From Thermodesulfatator indicus DSM 15286 (lineage in GTDB: Bacteria; Desulfobacterota; Thermodesulfobacteria; Thermodesulfobacteriales; Thermodesulfatatoraceae), in contig NC_015681.1 of the NCBI RefSeq assembly GCF_000217795.1, positions 2,161,244 through 2,225,243 on the forward strand: 64,000 bases of DNA, in the 5' to 3' direction. Below, piece after piece: positions 1 through 8,850 of this stretch (position 1 is the stretch's first letter; each line of letters opens with the position of its first letter). The notes under the pieces are model-generated. The model was not told the DNA's origin, searched no databases, and saw only the letters and a list, made by a program, of their open reading frames with translations. The translations under genes and the position numbers were made by a program.

Positions 1-1082
1 ACCTGGAAGAAAACTATCCCTATGATTTGTTTGCCGTGCCTTTGCGAGACATCGTGAGGCTTCATACTTTCCCCGGCCCGCGTACGCCTATTGTAAAGGG
101 CTTCACTTTAAGAGATCTCTCGGCGGTGAGGCGTCTTACCGCTAGGTTTCTAGCCACAAGTGGAGTAACTTCTGAAGATATTGTTTTGATTTGTCTTGAT
201 CCGGGAATGTCCGTATGGATTTCAGAGATCAAAGAAGGCGCTGAGGAACTCGGGGCTTCGGTTATCCCGCCTGATCCCCAAAGCGTAAAAAATCGCCTAA
301 AAGTGATGAGAGATTTTAGGGCTTCCGTGCTCATAACTACACCTTCATACGCCCTTTATCTGACAGGTATTATGCAACAAGAAGGTATAGCTCCTCCTAA
401 AAGTCTTCGTCTCATCGTATTTGTAGGGGAAGGAATTGAAGATGAAGAAAGAATGCGTCTGGAACAGGTCCTGGGAGTTTCGACTCGGTTAGGTTACGGA
501 GTAACTGAGGCAGTCGGCCCAGGCATGGGTTATGAATGTGACGAGAAAAACGGATACCACCTGGCCACTGATTACTTCATTCCCGAAATAATTGATCCAG
601 AAACAGGAGAAGATGTGCCCCCAGGAGAGATAGGTGAGCTTGTGATCACCACCGTAGCGGTAAAGGCTAATCCTCTTATTAGATTTCGCACCGGAGACAT
701 GACGCGCTTTATCCCAGAGCCCTGCCCTTGTGGGCGCACTACCCCGCGCATTTCGCCGATACAGGCCCAAGCAGATGGTCGGGTTTCCGTGCGGGGGATA
801 AAAATTTCTCTAGCTTATATAGAAAATCTTTTGGAGGAAGCCTATGGCCACGTGCCAGAATATGTTCTTTGTATCCAAAAGAAAAATTATCTGGAAAGGC
901 TTTCCCTTTGGGTGGCCATAAATGAGAAACTCTTTGAACCAAGCATCCTCGGGCTTCACGAAGTAGCGGCCAAATTTGAAAGGCTTTTTGCCGAGACTTT
1001 TGGCCTAAACTGTCGTTTAAAACTGGTGGAAAAGGACCATCTTAAAGAAGTATCTAAGGGGAAAAAGATAGTTTATTTATAG
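1..1082 (+). CDS. Phenylacetate-CoA ligase family protein, C-terminal part (5' end outside window)
   Basis: The reading frame is open from the first bases of the window (in frame from position 3), so this is the carboxy-terminal part of a longer adenylate-forming enzyme. Visible are the mid-domain segment RLGYGVTEAVGPGMGYEC and the hinge-type segment IRFRTGDMTRFIPEPCPCGRTTPRI, whose TGD and CPCGR pattern is typical of PaaK-like aryl/acyl-CoA ligases. The small C-terminal domain ends in KGKKIVYL. Such enzymes activate aryl or acyl acids with ATP and load them onto CoA. The substrate cannot be told from this part. The stop abuts the convergent stop of the next gene with no space between. Confidence 0.8.
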   Translation, partial: LEENYPYDLFAVPLRDIVRLHTFPGPRTPIVKGFTLRDLSAVRRLTARFLATSGVTSEDIVLICLDPGMSVWISEIKEGAEELGASVIPPDPQSVKNRLKVMRDFRASVLITTPSYALYLTGIMQQEGIAPPKSLRLIVFVGEGIEDEERMRLEQVLGVSTRLGYGVTEAVGPGMGYECDEKNGYHLATDYFIPEIIDPETGEDVPPGEIGELVITTVAVKANPLIRFRTGDMTRFIPEPCPCGRTTPRISPIQAQADGRVSVRGIKISLAYIENLLEEAYGHVPEYVLCIQKKNYLERLSLWVAINEKLFEPSILGLHEVAAKFERLFAETFGLNCRLKLVEKDHLKEVSKGKKIVYL

Positions 1083-1867
1083 CTATTCAAGCTCGTAAGA
1101 CCAGACGGGGAGAATTTCTCTCTTCTTAAGCTCTTCCTCTATAGATGGAGGAAAATCGTGGGCAACAAATATTTTAAAAACAGGCTTCTTTTCCTGCTCA
1201 GCGATAGCTTTACAGAGCTTTTCAAAACGGGATATTTCTTTTTTAGAAGGTCTAACCTTTGCTTCCCCTAAGATAAGGATCTTCTCACCATTGCGCCTGG
1301 CGAGACCATAAACATTTACCCGCCGGTCTTTCTTTCCTATCTTTATGTATTTTCGCAAAAGCCGCCCTTCTACTTTTAAGCCGTGCTCGGCCAGAATAGA
1401 CGGCAGCGCCTTGTAAGCTCGGTTTTCCAGGGTATAGCCAACTGTATCAGAAAGGCCTTCCACCCGCTCTTCTAGGCGGTCAAGCCTTTTAATGACCCTG
1501 CAATGTTTTCTCAGTTTCCTTCTGGGCTTCAGCTAACTCATTTAGCTTTTTCTCGGTTTCTTTCTGGGCTTCAGCTAGCTCCTGAACCGTAATTTCTAGT
1601 TTGGTAAGGCGTTCTTCACTTCTTTTCTGGGCCTCGGCTAGTTTGTTTATAGCCTGCCACACTTTGCGAAAATTTTCTTCAGTTCGCTCGGCAAAGGCCT
1701 CAAAGCGTTTTTCAAAAACTTCGAAATCTTTCTTGGTGAGCCTTTCTCCGAGTTCTTTATCAACCAAATAAAAATATTCTCTATTCTTTTAAGGATTCTT
1801 TTAAGGGAGTCCTTAGCTCTGGTGGTAGTTTTTCCAGAATTTCAATAAGTTTTAATTCTGTTGGCAT
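1083..1867 (-). pseudogene. Coiled-coil + PD-(D/E)XK nuclease-like protein, split by two frameshifts
   Basis: Three adjacent minus-strand reading frames together look like one protein. A 28-residue start (1867-1781, MPTELKLIEILEKL...) is followed by a 92-residue coiled coil (from 1767, or in frame from about 1788, to 1489) with repeated ELAEAQKETEK heptads. A 126-residue C-terminal part (1463-1083) contains DTVGYTLENRAYK and a GEAKV segment. The last part matches the family often seen as a long coiled coil followed by a PD-(D/E)XK-like fold. Removing one G near 1496 joins LQ to VIKRLDRLEERVEG, and removing one A near 1790 joins SLK to NREYFYLVDKE; both joins give fluent sequence. Two separate one-base errors suggest a decayed gene. 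Alternatives are sequencing error or separate small proteins. No good ribosome site is seen before the TTG start of the middle part. Confidence 0.6.
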
Positions 1868-1960
1868 GTTTTTTAGGCAATTCTTATAAAATTTTTAAAA
1901 ATTATATCACCCAGCTTTTGAAACGTAAATCTCTTGTTCTCTAAAGCGGTATTAAAAAAA

Positions 1961-3031
1961 TTAACCGTTTCTCCCCAAAATGCGCATTATGTCATTATAA
2001 AACACCACCGCCATAAGAAGAAGGAGAAGAGCTAGCCCCACTCTCATGGCCAATTCTTTGACTTTGTCAGGTATGGGGCGTCTTATGACGGCTTCAATGG
2101 CGTACATAAAAAGATGCCCGCCGTCTAACATAGGGATAGGCAATAGGTTAAGTACGCCCAAATTTACCGAAAGAATGGCCATAAAAGACATAAGGGCCCA
2201 AACCCCGGCCTGAGCTTGTTCACCAGCTAGTTGAGCAATAAAAATGGGCCCACCAAGGGTAGATAAGGGTAGCACCCGTTCTATGAGTTTTAAGATTGAT
2301 ATTAAAGTGAGTTTGATGAGAGCGACAACCATTAGCAGGCCTTCTACCAAAGCTTTATGTGGCGCTACTTTCTGATAAATAGCTTTCCCGGCGGAGACAA
2401 TGCCGATCATGGGGGTTCTTATTGTCTCACCAAAGAGGTTTTTGGCCTCTCTTATTTCAGGTTTTACTACCAGGGTTATCTCTTGCTCTCCTCTTTTGAT
2501 AGTAAGTTTTAGGGGTTTAGCAGTTGCTATTTTGATTATTTCACTCAATTCTTCCCATGTTTTAATGGGCTTTCCGTCAATAGCCACGATTAAATCACCT
2601 GGTTTTAAACCTGCTTGCGCTGCTGGACTATTAGGAAGCACTTGACCCACTTCCGGAATATAAACTGGTTTTCCCTGAAAGGTAAAAACTAAAACAAAAA
2701 ATATCCAGGCCAGAACAAAATTAGCTATAGGACCGGCCAGAACTATCAGGGCCCGGTCTTTCAAAGGTTTATGAGAAAACGAATATTTGATTTCTTCAGG
2801 GGATAATTCGTCGGCAGGACTTTCTCCTAAAAGCTTTACATAACCGCCAAGAGGAATAGCCGATAAACGATATTCAGTACCGTTTCTAACCCAGGCAAAA
2901 ATTTTAGGCCCAAAACCAAGGGAGAAAACGAGGACCCTTACACCTAACATACGGGCCATGAGGAAATGGCCAAACTCATGAAAAAAAATCAAAACTCCTA
3001 AAACTATGATAACAGCTATGGCGGTATGCAT
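1961..3031 (-). CDS. rseP: RseP-type site-2 zinc metalloprotease (M50)
   Basis: An intramembrane zinc protease of the inner membrane that cuts membrane-bound anti-sigma factors and signal-peptide remnants. The 356-residue protein has the active-site HEFGH at residues 18-22 within the first membrane segment, a PDZ region around residues 115-200 (LPNSPAAQAGLKPGDLIVAI), and the second metal site NLLPIPMLDGGHL near residue 300, followed by a last membrane helix. Length and order match RseP with a single PDZ domain. Its ATG overlaps the TAA of dxr by one base (TAATG), and it is the last gene of the rpsB-to-rseP run, the usual location of this gene. Its natural target here is unknown. Confidence 0.93.
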   Translation of the reverse strand: MHTAIAVIIVLGVLIFFHEFGHFLMARMLGVRVLVFSLGFGPKIFAWVRNGTEYRLSAIPLGGYVKLLGESPADELSPEEIKYSFSHKPLKDRALIVLAGPIANFVLAWIFFVLVFTFQGKPVYIPEVGQVLPNSPAAQAGLKPGDLIVAIDGKPIKTWEELSEIIKIATAKPLKLTIKRGEQEITLVVKPEIREAKNLFGETIRTPMIGIVSAGKAIYQKVAPHKALVEGLLMVVALIKLTLISILKLIERVLPLSTLGGPIFIAQLAGEQAQAGVWALMSFMAILSVNLGVLNLLPIPMLDGGHLFMYAIEAVIRRPIPDKVKELAMRVGLALLLLLMAVVFYNDIMRILGRNG

Positions 3032-4194
3032 TAATCTTTCTCCAGTTCATCAATTATTTGATGAGCAATAATTCTAGCAAATATATCGGCATTTATGACC
3101 TCATCTATAGACGATGGTTCTTTAATATCTGCCCGGACAAGAGTTTCTCTTATCACCTCAGGAATTAAGTCAAAACGAAGCCTTCCTTCTAAAAAAACTT
3201 CAACGGCGACTTCGTTAGCGGCGTTTAACACCGCCGGAGCCGTGCCTCCCAGGCGCAGGGCCTCATAAGCCAGGGCCAGACAGGGAAATTTCTCAAGGTC
3301 AGGGACTTCAAAGGTAAGCGGTGAGGCTTTAACCAAATCAAGCTTCGGAAAGGGCAGAGGTAGCCTTTCAGGATAAGAAAGGGCGTAAGCAATGGGCACA
3401 CGCATGTCCGGTACGCCAAGCTGGGCTATAACTGAGCCGTCAACAAACTCCACCAGAGAATGGACAATGCTTTGGGGATGAATAACCACATCTATTTTTT
3501 CAGGCGGGACATTAAAGAGAAAGTGGGCCTCTATGACCTCAAGACCTTTATTCATAAGAGTAGCTGAATCTATGGTAATTTTAGGCCCCATCCGCCAGTT
3601 CGGATGTTTTAAGGCCTCCTCAGGCGTTATCTTGTTAAAAGTCTCTTTTGGCCTTTCCCGAAACGGTCCACCAGAGGCGGTGAGAATAATTTTATTGACT
3701 TCTTGAGCACGTCCGGCCTGTAAGGCCTGAAAAATTGCCGAATGTTCGCTGTCAACAGGGATAATTTGGCTACCGGTTTCTCGGGCCTTTTCTATGAGGA
3801 GCTTTCCAGCCATTACCAGGGACTCTTTGTTGGCCAGGGCCAGAGTCTTTCCTGCCTCCACCGCGGCAAAGGTGGGGAGAAGCCCAGCTGAACCCACCAA
3901 CGCCGAAACTACGCTTTCCACTTCGGGGTGTCTGGCACAGGCGATAATCCCTTCTTTTCCGTGGAGAAGCTTTACGCCTTTGGGCAAAAGGGGTTTTAAT
4001 TTTTCCGCCAGGTATTCATTTTTGCAGGCCACCTGCAAAGGCTTGAATTTCTCAGCCTGTTTAGCCAGGAGTTCAATGTTTTCTCCAGCCGTTAGAGCTA
4101 CGACCTTAAAACGGTCAGGAAAGGCCTCTACCACCTCAAGGGTGCTTCGCCCTATTGAACCAGTTGAACCCAAAATCGCTATCTTTTTAGCCAT
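3031..4194 (-). CDS. dxr: 1-deoxy-D-xylulose 5-phosphate reductoisomerase
   Basis: Second step of the MEP isoprenoid pathway: NADPH-dependent rearrangement and reduction of DXP to MEP, in the cytoplasm. The 387-residue protein begins with the NADPH-binding loop ILGSTGSIGRSTLEVV. It carries the metal/substrate region IIPVDSEHSAIFQ, the flexible-loop/active-site region WRMGPKITIDSATLMNKGLE, and the C-terminal helical domain. Length is standard. The start overlaps the end of cdsA by 8 bases and the stop overlaps rseP, so translation is probably coupled. Placed between cdsA and rseP, as in many bacteria. Together with uppS it feeds undecaprenyl phosphate synthesis. Confidence 0.96.
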   Translation of the reverse strand: MAKKIAILGSTGSIGRSTLEVVEAFPDRFKVVALTAGENIELLAKQAEKFKPLQVACKNEYLAEKLKPLLPKGVKLLHGKEGIIACARHPEVESVVSALVGSAGLLPTFAAVEAGKTLALANKESLVMAGKLLIEKARETGSQIIPVDSEHSAIFQALQAGRAQEVNKIILTASGGPFRERPKETFNKITPEEALKHPNWRMGPKITIDSATLMNKGLEVIEAHFLFNVPPEKIDVVIHPQSIVHSLVEFVDGSVIAQLGVPDMRVPIAYALSYPERLPLPFPKLDLVKASPLTFEVPDLEKFPCLALAYEALRLGGTAPAVLNAANEVAVEVFLEGRLRFDLIPEVIRETLVRADIKEPSSIDEVINADIFARIIAHQIIDELEKD

Positions 4195-4969
4195 GATACC
4201 AGATAATTAACCAGTAAAATAGCGGTGCGGCAAAGATTAAAGCGTCAACCCGGTCTAAAATACCACCGTGCCCGGGAAGAAGGCTCCCGGAGTCTTTTAC
4301 GCCAAAACCCCGTTTAATGATAGATTCCATGAGGTCTCCCATCTGCCCAACTATTGAGGCCAAAAAGGCAAGGGGCAGAATAAAAGCTAATGACGCCAGC
4401 CCGAAAACAAAGTTTAACCCCGTGGCTAAAATTACCCCCAAAAGAGTGCCGCCAATAGCCCCTTCCCAGGTCTTTTTCGGGCTTATTACGGGAGAAAGCT
4501 TATGTTTTCCTAAGGTTCTTCCGGTGTAATACGCACCGGTATCCGTGCCAAAAATAGTGGCTATGAGCACGAGAAACCAGAAACGACCCTCTGGCAAGGT
4601 TAAAACCAGGTAAAGATGAGAAAAACCGAGAAAGACATAGGCGTAACCGGCTAGAGAAAAGAGAAAATCTTTCTGGTCTTCAGGCCTTTTATAATGTTTA
4701 AGAAAATAGAGCAAAATAAGAAAGAAACCCAGCCAGAGGCCCGGGGCAAACACCTTATAAAAGTAAATGGCTAGAAAGCTGCCCACTAAAGCCAGGCCAC
4801 CTAGGATAAAGACTTTAGTATTAAACTTGGCCATCCCGGTAAATTCATGCCAGGCAATCAAGGTCGCGGCTGTAGCCAAAAAAGCTAAAAACCATAGCGG
4901 AGCCTTCAAAATAGCCGATACTAATAAAGGAAGCAGGACTATGGCGGTAAGTATGCGGGACTTATTCAT
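4187..4969 (-). CDS. cdsA: Phosphatidate cytidylyltransferase
   Basis: Makes CDP-diacylglycerol from phosphatidic acid and CTP at the inner membrane, the branch point for phospholipids. The 260-residue protein is almost entirely hydrophobic with about seven to eight membrane segments. Near its end it carries the family signature: SPKKTWEGAIGG in the middle and GVKDSGSLLPGHGGILDRVDA at the C-terminal end, with the D...KD...D metal-binding acidic residues. It overlaps uppS upstream (8 bases) and dxr downstream (8 bases). The order uppS-cdsA-dxr-rseP is strongly conserved, which supports the call. Confidence 0.95.
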   Translation of the reverse strand: MNKSRILTAIVLLPLLVSAILKAPLWFLAFLATAATLIAWHEFTGMAKFNTKVFILGGLALVGSFLAIYFYKVFAPGLWLGFFLILLYFLKHYKRPEDQKDFLFSLAGYAYVFLGFSHLYLVLTLPEGRFWFLVLIATIFGTDTGAYYTGRTLGKHKLSPVISPKKTWEGAIGGTLLGVILATGLNFVFGLASLAFILPLAFLASIVGQMGDLMESIIKRGFGVKDSGSLLPGHGGILDRVDALIFAAPLFYWLIIWYHG

Positions 4970-5699
4970 GGACTTGTTCGCTTATTTTGCCAAAACGGCG
5001 TTCCCGGGCCTGATAATCTTTAAGGGCTTCAATGAATTCTTTTTCACGAAAATCAGGCCAAAGAGTAGGCGTGAAATAAAATTCAGTGTAGGCACACTGG
5101 TAAAGCAAAAAGTTTGAAATACGTTTTTCGCCGCTGGTGCGAATGAGAAGATCAGGATCAGGAAGATCTGCCGTGTATAAAAAACGGCCAAATAATTCTT
5201 CGTCAATTTCTTGAGGTTTTAAGTCTCCTTTAAGGCAGGCCTCGGCTATAAGTCTCGCGGCTCTCGCAATTTCTGCTCTACCACCATAACTTAAGGCCAG
5301 ATTCAAGATAAGCCCCTGATTATTTTTCGTCTTTTTGATAGCCTTATCAAGTAATTCTAACACTTGCCGGGGAAGAAGTTCTATCTCGCCAATGGCCCTT
5401 ATTTGCACGTCTTTTTCATGCAGTTCGTCAACCTCTTTTTGGAGGTATTCAGAAAGAAGCTTCATTAAAAAAGATACTTCTTCTTTAGGGCGTTGCCAGT
5501 TTTCTTTGGAAAAGGCGTAGAGGGTGAGCACCTTTACCCCTACTTTACGGGCCGCTTCCACCACCGCCCGCACGGACTTCATGCCCTCCCGGTGCCCCAT
5601 GATACGAGGCAGATGACGGGCTTTGGCCCACCTGCCGTTGCCATCCATAATTATGGCCACGTGGGCCGGTATTTTTTTAGGATCAAGGCCTTGAATCAT
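4962..5699 (-). CDS. uppS: Isoprenyl transferase (undecaprenyl diphosphate synthase)
   Basis: A cis-prenyltransferase that condenses isopentenyl diphosphate onto farnesyl diphosphate to make the lipid carrier precursor for cell-wall synthesis. The 245-residue protein shows the catalytic Asp in AIIMDGNGRWAKAR (Asp19), the TLYAFSKENWQRP segment, and the C-terminal signature DLLIRTSGEKRISNFLLYQ with the RxSxExR region. Length is normal. Its ATG overlaps the stop of frr by one base. It follows frr and precedes cdsA, the standard arrangement. Confidence 0.96.
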   Translation of the reverse strand: MIQGLDPKKIPAHVAIIMDGNGRWAKARHLPRIMGHREGMKSVRAVVEAARKVGVKVLTLYAFSKENWQRPKEEVSFLMKLLSEYLQKEVDELHEKDVQIRAIGEIELLPRQVLELLDKAIKKTKNNQGLILNLALSYGGRAEIARAARLIAEACLKGDLKPQEIDEELFGRFLYTADLPDPDLLIRTSGEKRISNFLLYQCAYTEFYFTPTLWPDFREKEFIEALKDYQARERRFGKISEQVHE

Positions 5700-6256
5700 T
5701 AAATGGTCATTATGTCCTTTTCTTTTTGTTCCAGGAGCTTTTCTATTTTTCCGATGAATTCGTCGGTTATTTTTTGCACCTGTTCCTGGGCGCGGAAAAA
5801 GTCGTCTTCAGAAATCTCGCCTTCTTTCTTAAGTTCTTTTAAGTCGTCCATTACGTCGCGTCTAATGTTCCGCACCGCTACTCGGGCTTCTTCGGCAATT
5901 TTGCGAACCATCTTAACTAGCTCTTTGCGCCGTTCTTCAGTAAGAGGTGGCACGGCAATGCGGATGACTTTGCCGTCGTTTACGGGATTTAGCCCTAGTT
6001 CAGCCCGCTGGATGGCCTTCTCAATGGCCCCAATAGCTGATACATCCCAGGGCTGAACTAAAATCAGATGGGCATCAGCCACACTTATAGTGGCCATCTG
6101 ATTAAGGGGCATAAGTGTTCCGTAGTAATCTACTTTTACTCCGTCAAGTAAGGCCACAGAAGCGCGGCCGGTTCTTATACGGGCGATTTCGTTTTTAAAA
6201 GTCTCAACAGACTTGGCCATACGCCGTTTGGCGTCTTCTAACAAATCTTTTATCAT
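5699..6256 (-). CDS. frr: Ribosome recycling factor
   Basis: With EF-G, splits the post-termination ribosome into subunits. The 185-residue protein has the family's standard length, the all-helical domain I flanking a small beta domain, and the typical motifs NEIARIRTGRAS near the start, PWDVSAIGAIEKAI in the hinge, and LTEERRKELVKMVRKIAEE in the last helices. Its ATG overlaps the pyrH stop (ATGA), so it is probably translated by coupling. Highly charged helices explain several open frames on the opposite strand here, which are not genes. Confidence 0.97.
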   Translation of the reverse strand: MIKDLLEDAKRRMAKSVETFKNEIARIRTGRASVALLDGVKVDYYGTLMPLNQMATISVADAHLILVQPWDVSAIGAIEKAIQRAELGLNPVNDGKVIRIAVPPLTEERRKELVKMVRKIAEEARVAVRNIRRDVMDDLKELKKEGEISEDDFFRAQEQVQKITDEFIGKIEKLLEQKEKDIMTI

Positions 6257-6981
6257 GCTCCACCTCCCACCAGCGTTCCCACTTTTTGCCCTAAAACGGC
6301 TTTAAGTATGTTGCCTGGTTCCTGCATGTTAAAAACCATTAGGGGCAGGTTATTGTCTCTGGCAAGGGTTATAGCCGTTAAATCCATAACCCGTAAGTTT
6401 TTTTCAAGGACTTCCTCATAAGTCAAAAAGTTAAACTTTTTGGCTGAAGGGTCTTTGACCGGGTCAGCGCTGTAAACGCCGTCAACCTTGGTGGCCTTAA
6501 AAACTATCTCGGCTTTGATCTCAAGGGCCCTTAATATGGCCGCGGTATCCGTGGTAAAATACGGGTTACCAGTGCCGGCGGCAAACACCACAAAGTAGCC
6601 TTCCTCAAGGTAAGATAGTGCCTTCTCACGTACAAAAGGCTCTACCACGCTTCTTATTTCATATGCAGAAAGCACTTTGGTGGGCACTCCGTGTTTTTGA
6701 AGCCCCTCAGCCAGGGCAATGGCATTTAATACCGTGGCCAGCATTCCCATCTGGTCGGCCCGCACCCGGTCAAACCCCTGAGCCACGCCAGCGAGCCCCC
6801 TGAATATGTTCCCACCACCTATGACTATACCTGTTTCAACTTTTAGGCGACGAAGGGCTGCTATTTCTTTAGAAATGAAGGTTAAAACCGAAGGGTCAAT
6901 ACCGTAGGCGGCAGGGCCCATAAGGGCCTCGCCGCTTAACTTAAGGAGGACGCGTCTGTATCGCGGAACCTCCTCAGCCAT
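6253..6981 (-). CDS. pyrH: Uridylate kinase (UMP kinase)
   Basis: Phosphorylates UMP to UDP with ATP, a hexameric cytoplasmic enzyme of the amino-acid-kinase fold. The 242-residue protein opens with VLLKLSGEALMG (phosphate-binding Lys), then GIVIGGGNIFRG, the UMP-binding DQMGMLATVLNA, and FFAAGTGNP-like VVFAAGTGNPYFTTDTAA. Length is normal. The start shares its A with the tsf stop (TAATG) and the stop overlaps the frr start. The rpsB-tsf-pyrH-frr order is nearly universal. Confidence 0.97.
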   Translation of the reverse strand: MAEEVPRYRRVLLKLSGEALMGPAAYGIDPSVLTFISKEIAALRRLKVETGIVIGGGNIFRGLAGVAQGFDRVRADQMGMLATVLNAIALAEGLQKHGVPTKVLSAYEIRSVVEPFVREKALSYLEEGYFVVFAAGTGNPYFTTDTAAILRALEIKAEIVFKATKVDGVYSADPVKDPSAKKFNFLTYEEVLEKNLRVMDLTAITLARDNNLPLMVFNMQEPGNILKAVLGQKVGTLVGGGA

Positions 6982-7580
6982 TATTCTTCTCCTACTTGAA
7001 ATCTGGCAAAGCGCTTAATCTGAACGCGCTCACCAGTCTTTGACATGAGTTCGTTAAGTATGTCCTGAATGGTTAAGTCCGGGTTTTTAACAAAGGGCTG
7101 CTCTAAAAGGATTACCTCTTTGTAGAATTTTTCAAGTTTACCCTGGACGATTTTTTCAATCACGTGTTCGGGCTTGCCACTTTCTTTGGCCTGAGCAATA
7201 TAAATTTCTTTTTCACGATTGAGGATATCTTCAGGGATATCTTCTCTGGCTACGCAAATGGGATTTGCCGCGGCAATGTGCATGGCGATATCGTAGGCAA
7301 ACTGCTGAAATTCTTCGGTTCTGGCCACGAAATCCGTCTCGCAGTTTACTTCTACCATAGCGCCAAGCTTCTTGTTGGCGTGGATGTAAGCAGCCACCAC
7401 GCCTTCGTTAGTGGCCTTATCCGCCCGCTTGGCCGCTACGGCCAGTCCCTTCTGGCGCAAAAGGTCAACGGCCTTTTCCATATCTCCACCGGCCTCTTCC
7501 AGGGCCTTTTTGCAGTCCATAAAACCGGCGGCGGTTTTTTCTCTAAGTTTTTTAATCATGTCCATGGTAATTTCTGCCAT
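6981..7580 (-). CDS. tsf: Elongation factor Ts (short form)
   Basis: Nucleotide-exchange factor that reloads EF-Tu with GTP. The 199-residue protein has the N-terminal UBA-like module (MDMIKKLREKTAAGFMDCKKAL) and the hallmark CETDFVARTEEF in the core. It is the short form, about 200 residues, as in Thermus and other lineages, and lacks the extra core repeat of the 280-residue enterobacterial protein. It starts 32 bases after rpsB with a strong AGGAGAG ribosome site just before the ATG. Confidence 0.96.
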   Translation of the reverse strand: MAEITMDMIKKLREKTAAGFMDCKKALEEAGGDMEKAVDLLRQKGLAVAAKRADKATNEGVVAAYIHANKKLGAMVEVNCETDFVARTEEFQQFAYDIAMHIAAANPICVAREDIPEDILNREKEIYIAQAKESGKPEHVIEKIVQGKLEKFYKEVILLEQPFVKNPDLTIQDILNELMSKTGERVQIKRFARFQVGEE

Positions 7581-7611
7581 TGCTCTCCTCCTTAAGTACT
7601 ATCGCGATATT

Positions 7612-8463
7612 TTATTGCTGGGTGGTTTCTTCCTGAATGGCTGTTTCAGATTCGGCTTCGGCTAAAGCCTCGCTTACTATTTCCTCAGCTAATTTTTCTG
7701 TGTCTTCGGCACCTTCCTGAGCTTCTTCAAGCATTTCTGCTTCTATTTCTTTGTCAGTCTCTGCCTGGAGTTTTTCCTCCCAGAGGGCCTTTCCTTCCAA
7801 GCAGGCATCAGCCAACCGGCTGGTGATAAGCTTAATGGCACGAATGGCATCGTCGTTTCCAGGAATGATATAGTCAATAAGATCCGGGTCGCAGTTGGTG
7901 TCCACAATAGCCACAATGGGGATACCGAGTTTTCTCGCTTCAAGCACGGCAATGTGTTCTTTTTTAGGGTCAACGATGTAGATGGCCTGGGGCAGGTCTT
8001 CCATATCTTTGATACCGCCCAGGTTTCTTTCAAGCTTCTGCTTTAACCTTTCAAGCTTTAAGCGTTCTTTTTTGGGAAAGCGCTCAATTGTTCCGTCTTC
8101 AAACCATTCTTCAAGCTGCTTTAGCTTTTCAATGCTTCGGCGAATGGTGCGGAAGTTGGTAAGCGTGCCACCGAGCCAGCGGTGATTTACGTAAAACATG
8201 CCACAGCGTTCAGCTTCTTCCTTGATGGTGTCCTGGGCCTGCCTTTTGGTGCCCACAAAAAGAACTTTGCCACCGTTAGCCACGGTATCAACGAGAAAAT
8301 CGTAGGCTACGTCAAAGAGTTTAACCGTTTGTTGAAGATCAATAATGTGGATACCGTTTCTTTCTCCGAAGATAAAGGGCTTCATCTTCGGATTCCAGCG
8401 GCGGGTCTGGTGCCCAAAGTGGACACCGGCTTCTAAAAGCTGTTTCATAGTGAGACGAGACAT
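7612..8463 (-). CDS. rpsB: 30S ribosomal protein S2
   Basis: Small-subunit protein needed for S1 binding. The 283-residue protein has the classical start [23 protein letters not shown], the coiled-coil insertion around residues 100-150, and the [20 protein letters not shown] and AIRAIKLI signatures. The last roughly 60 residues form an acidic Glu/Ala-rich tail (for example [19 protein letters not shown]) that goes beyond the conserved core, as in some other phyla. A strong AAAGGAGGT ribosome site precedes the ATG. It is first in an operon with a structured leader (8492-8551) and a recognisable promoter (8566-8594). Confidence 0.97.
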   Translation of the reverse strand: MSRLTMKQLLEAGVHFGHQTRRWNPKMKPFIFGERNGIHIIDLQQTVKLFDVAYDFLVDTVANGGKVLFVGTKRQAQDTIKEEAERCGMFYVNHRWLGGTLTNFRTIRRSIEKLKQLEEWFEDGTIERFPKKERLKLERLKQKLERNLGGIKDMEDLPQAIYIVDPKKEHIAVLEARKLGIPIVAIVDTNCDPDLIDYIIPGNDDAIRAIKLITSRLADACLEGKALWEEKLQAETDKEIEAEMLEEAQEGAEDTEKLAEEIVSEALAEAESETAIQEETTQQ

Positions 8464-8491
8464 AAAACGACCTCCTTTTGGGTTTTTCCTC

Positions 8492-8551
8492 CGCCCTGTT
8501 TAAGCGGCTAATCCGCACACACGGACACCCAGCCGCCCGTCTCACAGGGCG
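8492..8551 (-). ncRNA. Structured 5' leader of rpsB, likely S2 autoregulatory element
   Basis: On the minus strand the rpsB leader folds into a long nested hairpin. The outer arms are CGCCCTGT (8551-8544) and ACAGGGCG (8499-8492). The inner arms are GCGGCT and AGCCGC. The apical stem is TCCG/CGGA around a TGTGTG loop. It sits between the predicted start of transcription and the rpsB ribosome site, the usual place for ribosomal-protein autoregulatory leaders. The folding is seen directly in the sequence. The role as an S2-binding regulator is inferred; I cannot match it to a named RNA family without a covariance search. Confidence 0.6.
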
Positions 8552-8565
8552 TGAGTTTTTCCGCT

Positions 8566-8594
8566 ATTTAACACTGAAGTTTTGATTTCGGCAA
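8566..8594 (-). promoter_or_regulatory. Sigma-70-type promoter for the rpsB operon
   Basis: Minus-strand boxes TTGCCG (8594-8589) and TTAAAT (8571-8566) are separated by exactly 17 bases, each matching the consensus at four of six positions. Transcription would start around 8560, just before the folded rpsB leader. No competing promoter is evident in the gap. Confidence 0.5.
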
Positions 8595-8606
8595 CCACTT
8601 TTAGTT

Positions 8607-8807
8607 GAGACTTTTGCAAAATATTTCATTTAAGAGACTGCTTCGCTCCGCTCGCAGTGACAGGGAAGGGAACGGCTCATCGCAGTGACACCTGAGAGAG
8701 TCATTGCGAGCGAGTCGCAGGCGAGCGAAGCAATCTAAGGGCCTAAGCAACTCTCTCGCGAAGCGCCCATGGTCCCATGACGATCAATCTATGTTTTGCA
8801 AGGTCTC
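8607..8807. repeat. Dispersed inverted-end element, copy R1
   Basis: Complete copy of the window's dispersed element. The left end is GAGACTTTTGCAAAAT and the right end is TTTTGCAAGGTCTC (one base shorter). Inside are AGACTGCTTCGCTCCGCTCGCAGTGACA-type and TCATTGCGAG...GAAGCAATCT palindromes and the terminal CGATCAATCTAT motif. It lies between the divergent-looking backs of the rpsB promoter and the flagellar operon end. The 387-base gap 8464-8850 holds this repeat, the rpsB leader and promoter, and a terminator; there is no gene. Confidence 0.8.
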
Positions 8808-8826
8808 TTGGTTACAAAAATAAAAA

Positions 8827-8850
8827 GCGGGCCGGAGGGCCCGCCTAAGG
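8827..8850 (-). terminator. Rho-independent terminator after the flagellar operon
   Basis: On the minus strand, directly after the flgE2 stop, GCGGGCC-CTCC-GGCCCGC forms a seven-pair GC-only stem followed by TTTTTATTTTT. This closes the fliK-flgD-flgE-flgE2 transcription unit. Confidence 0.85.
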
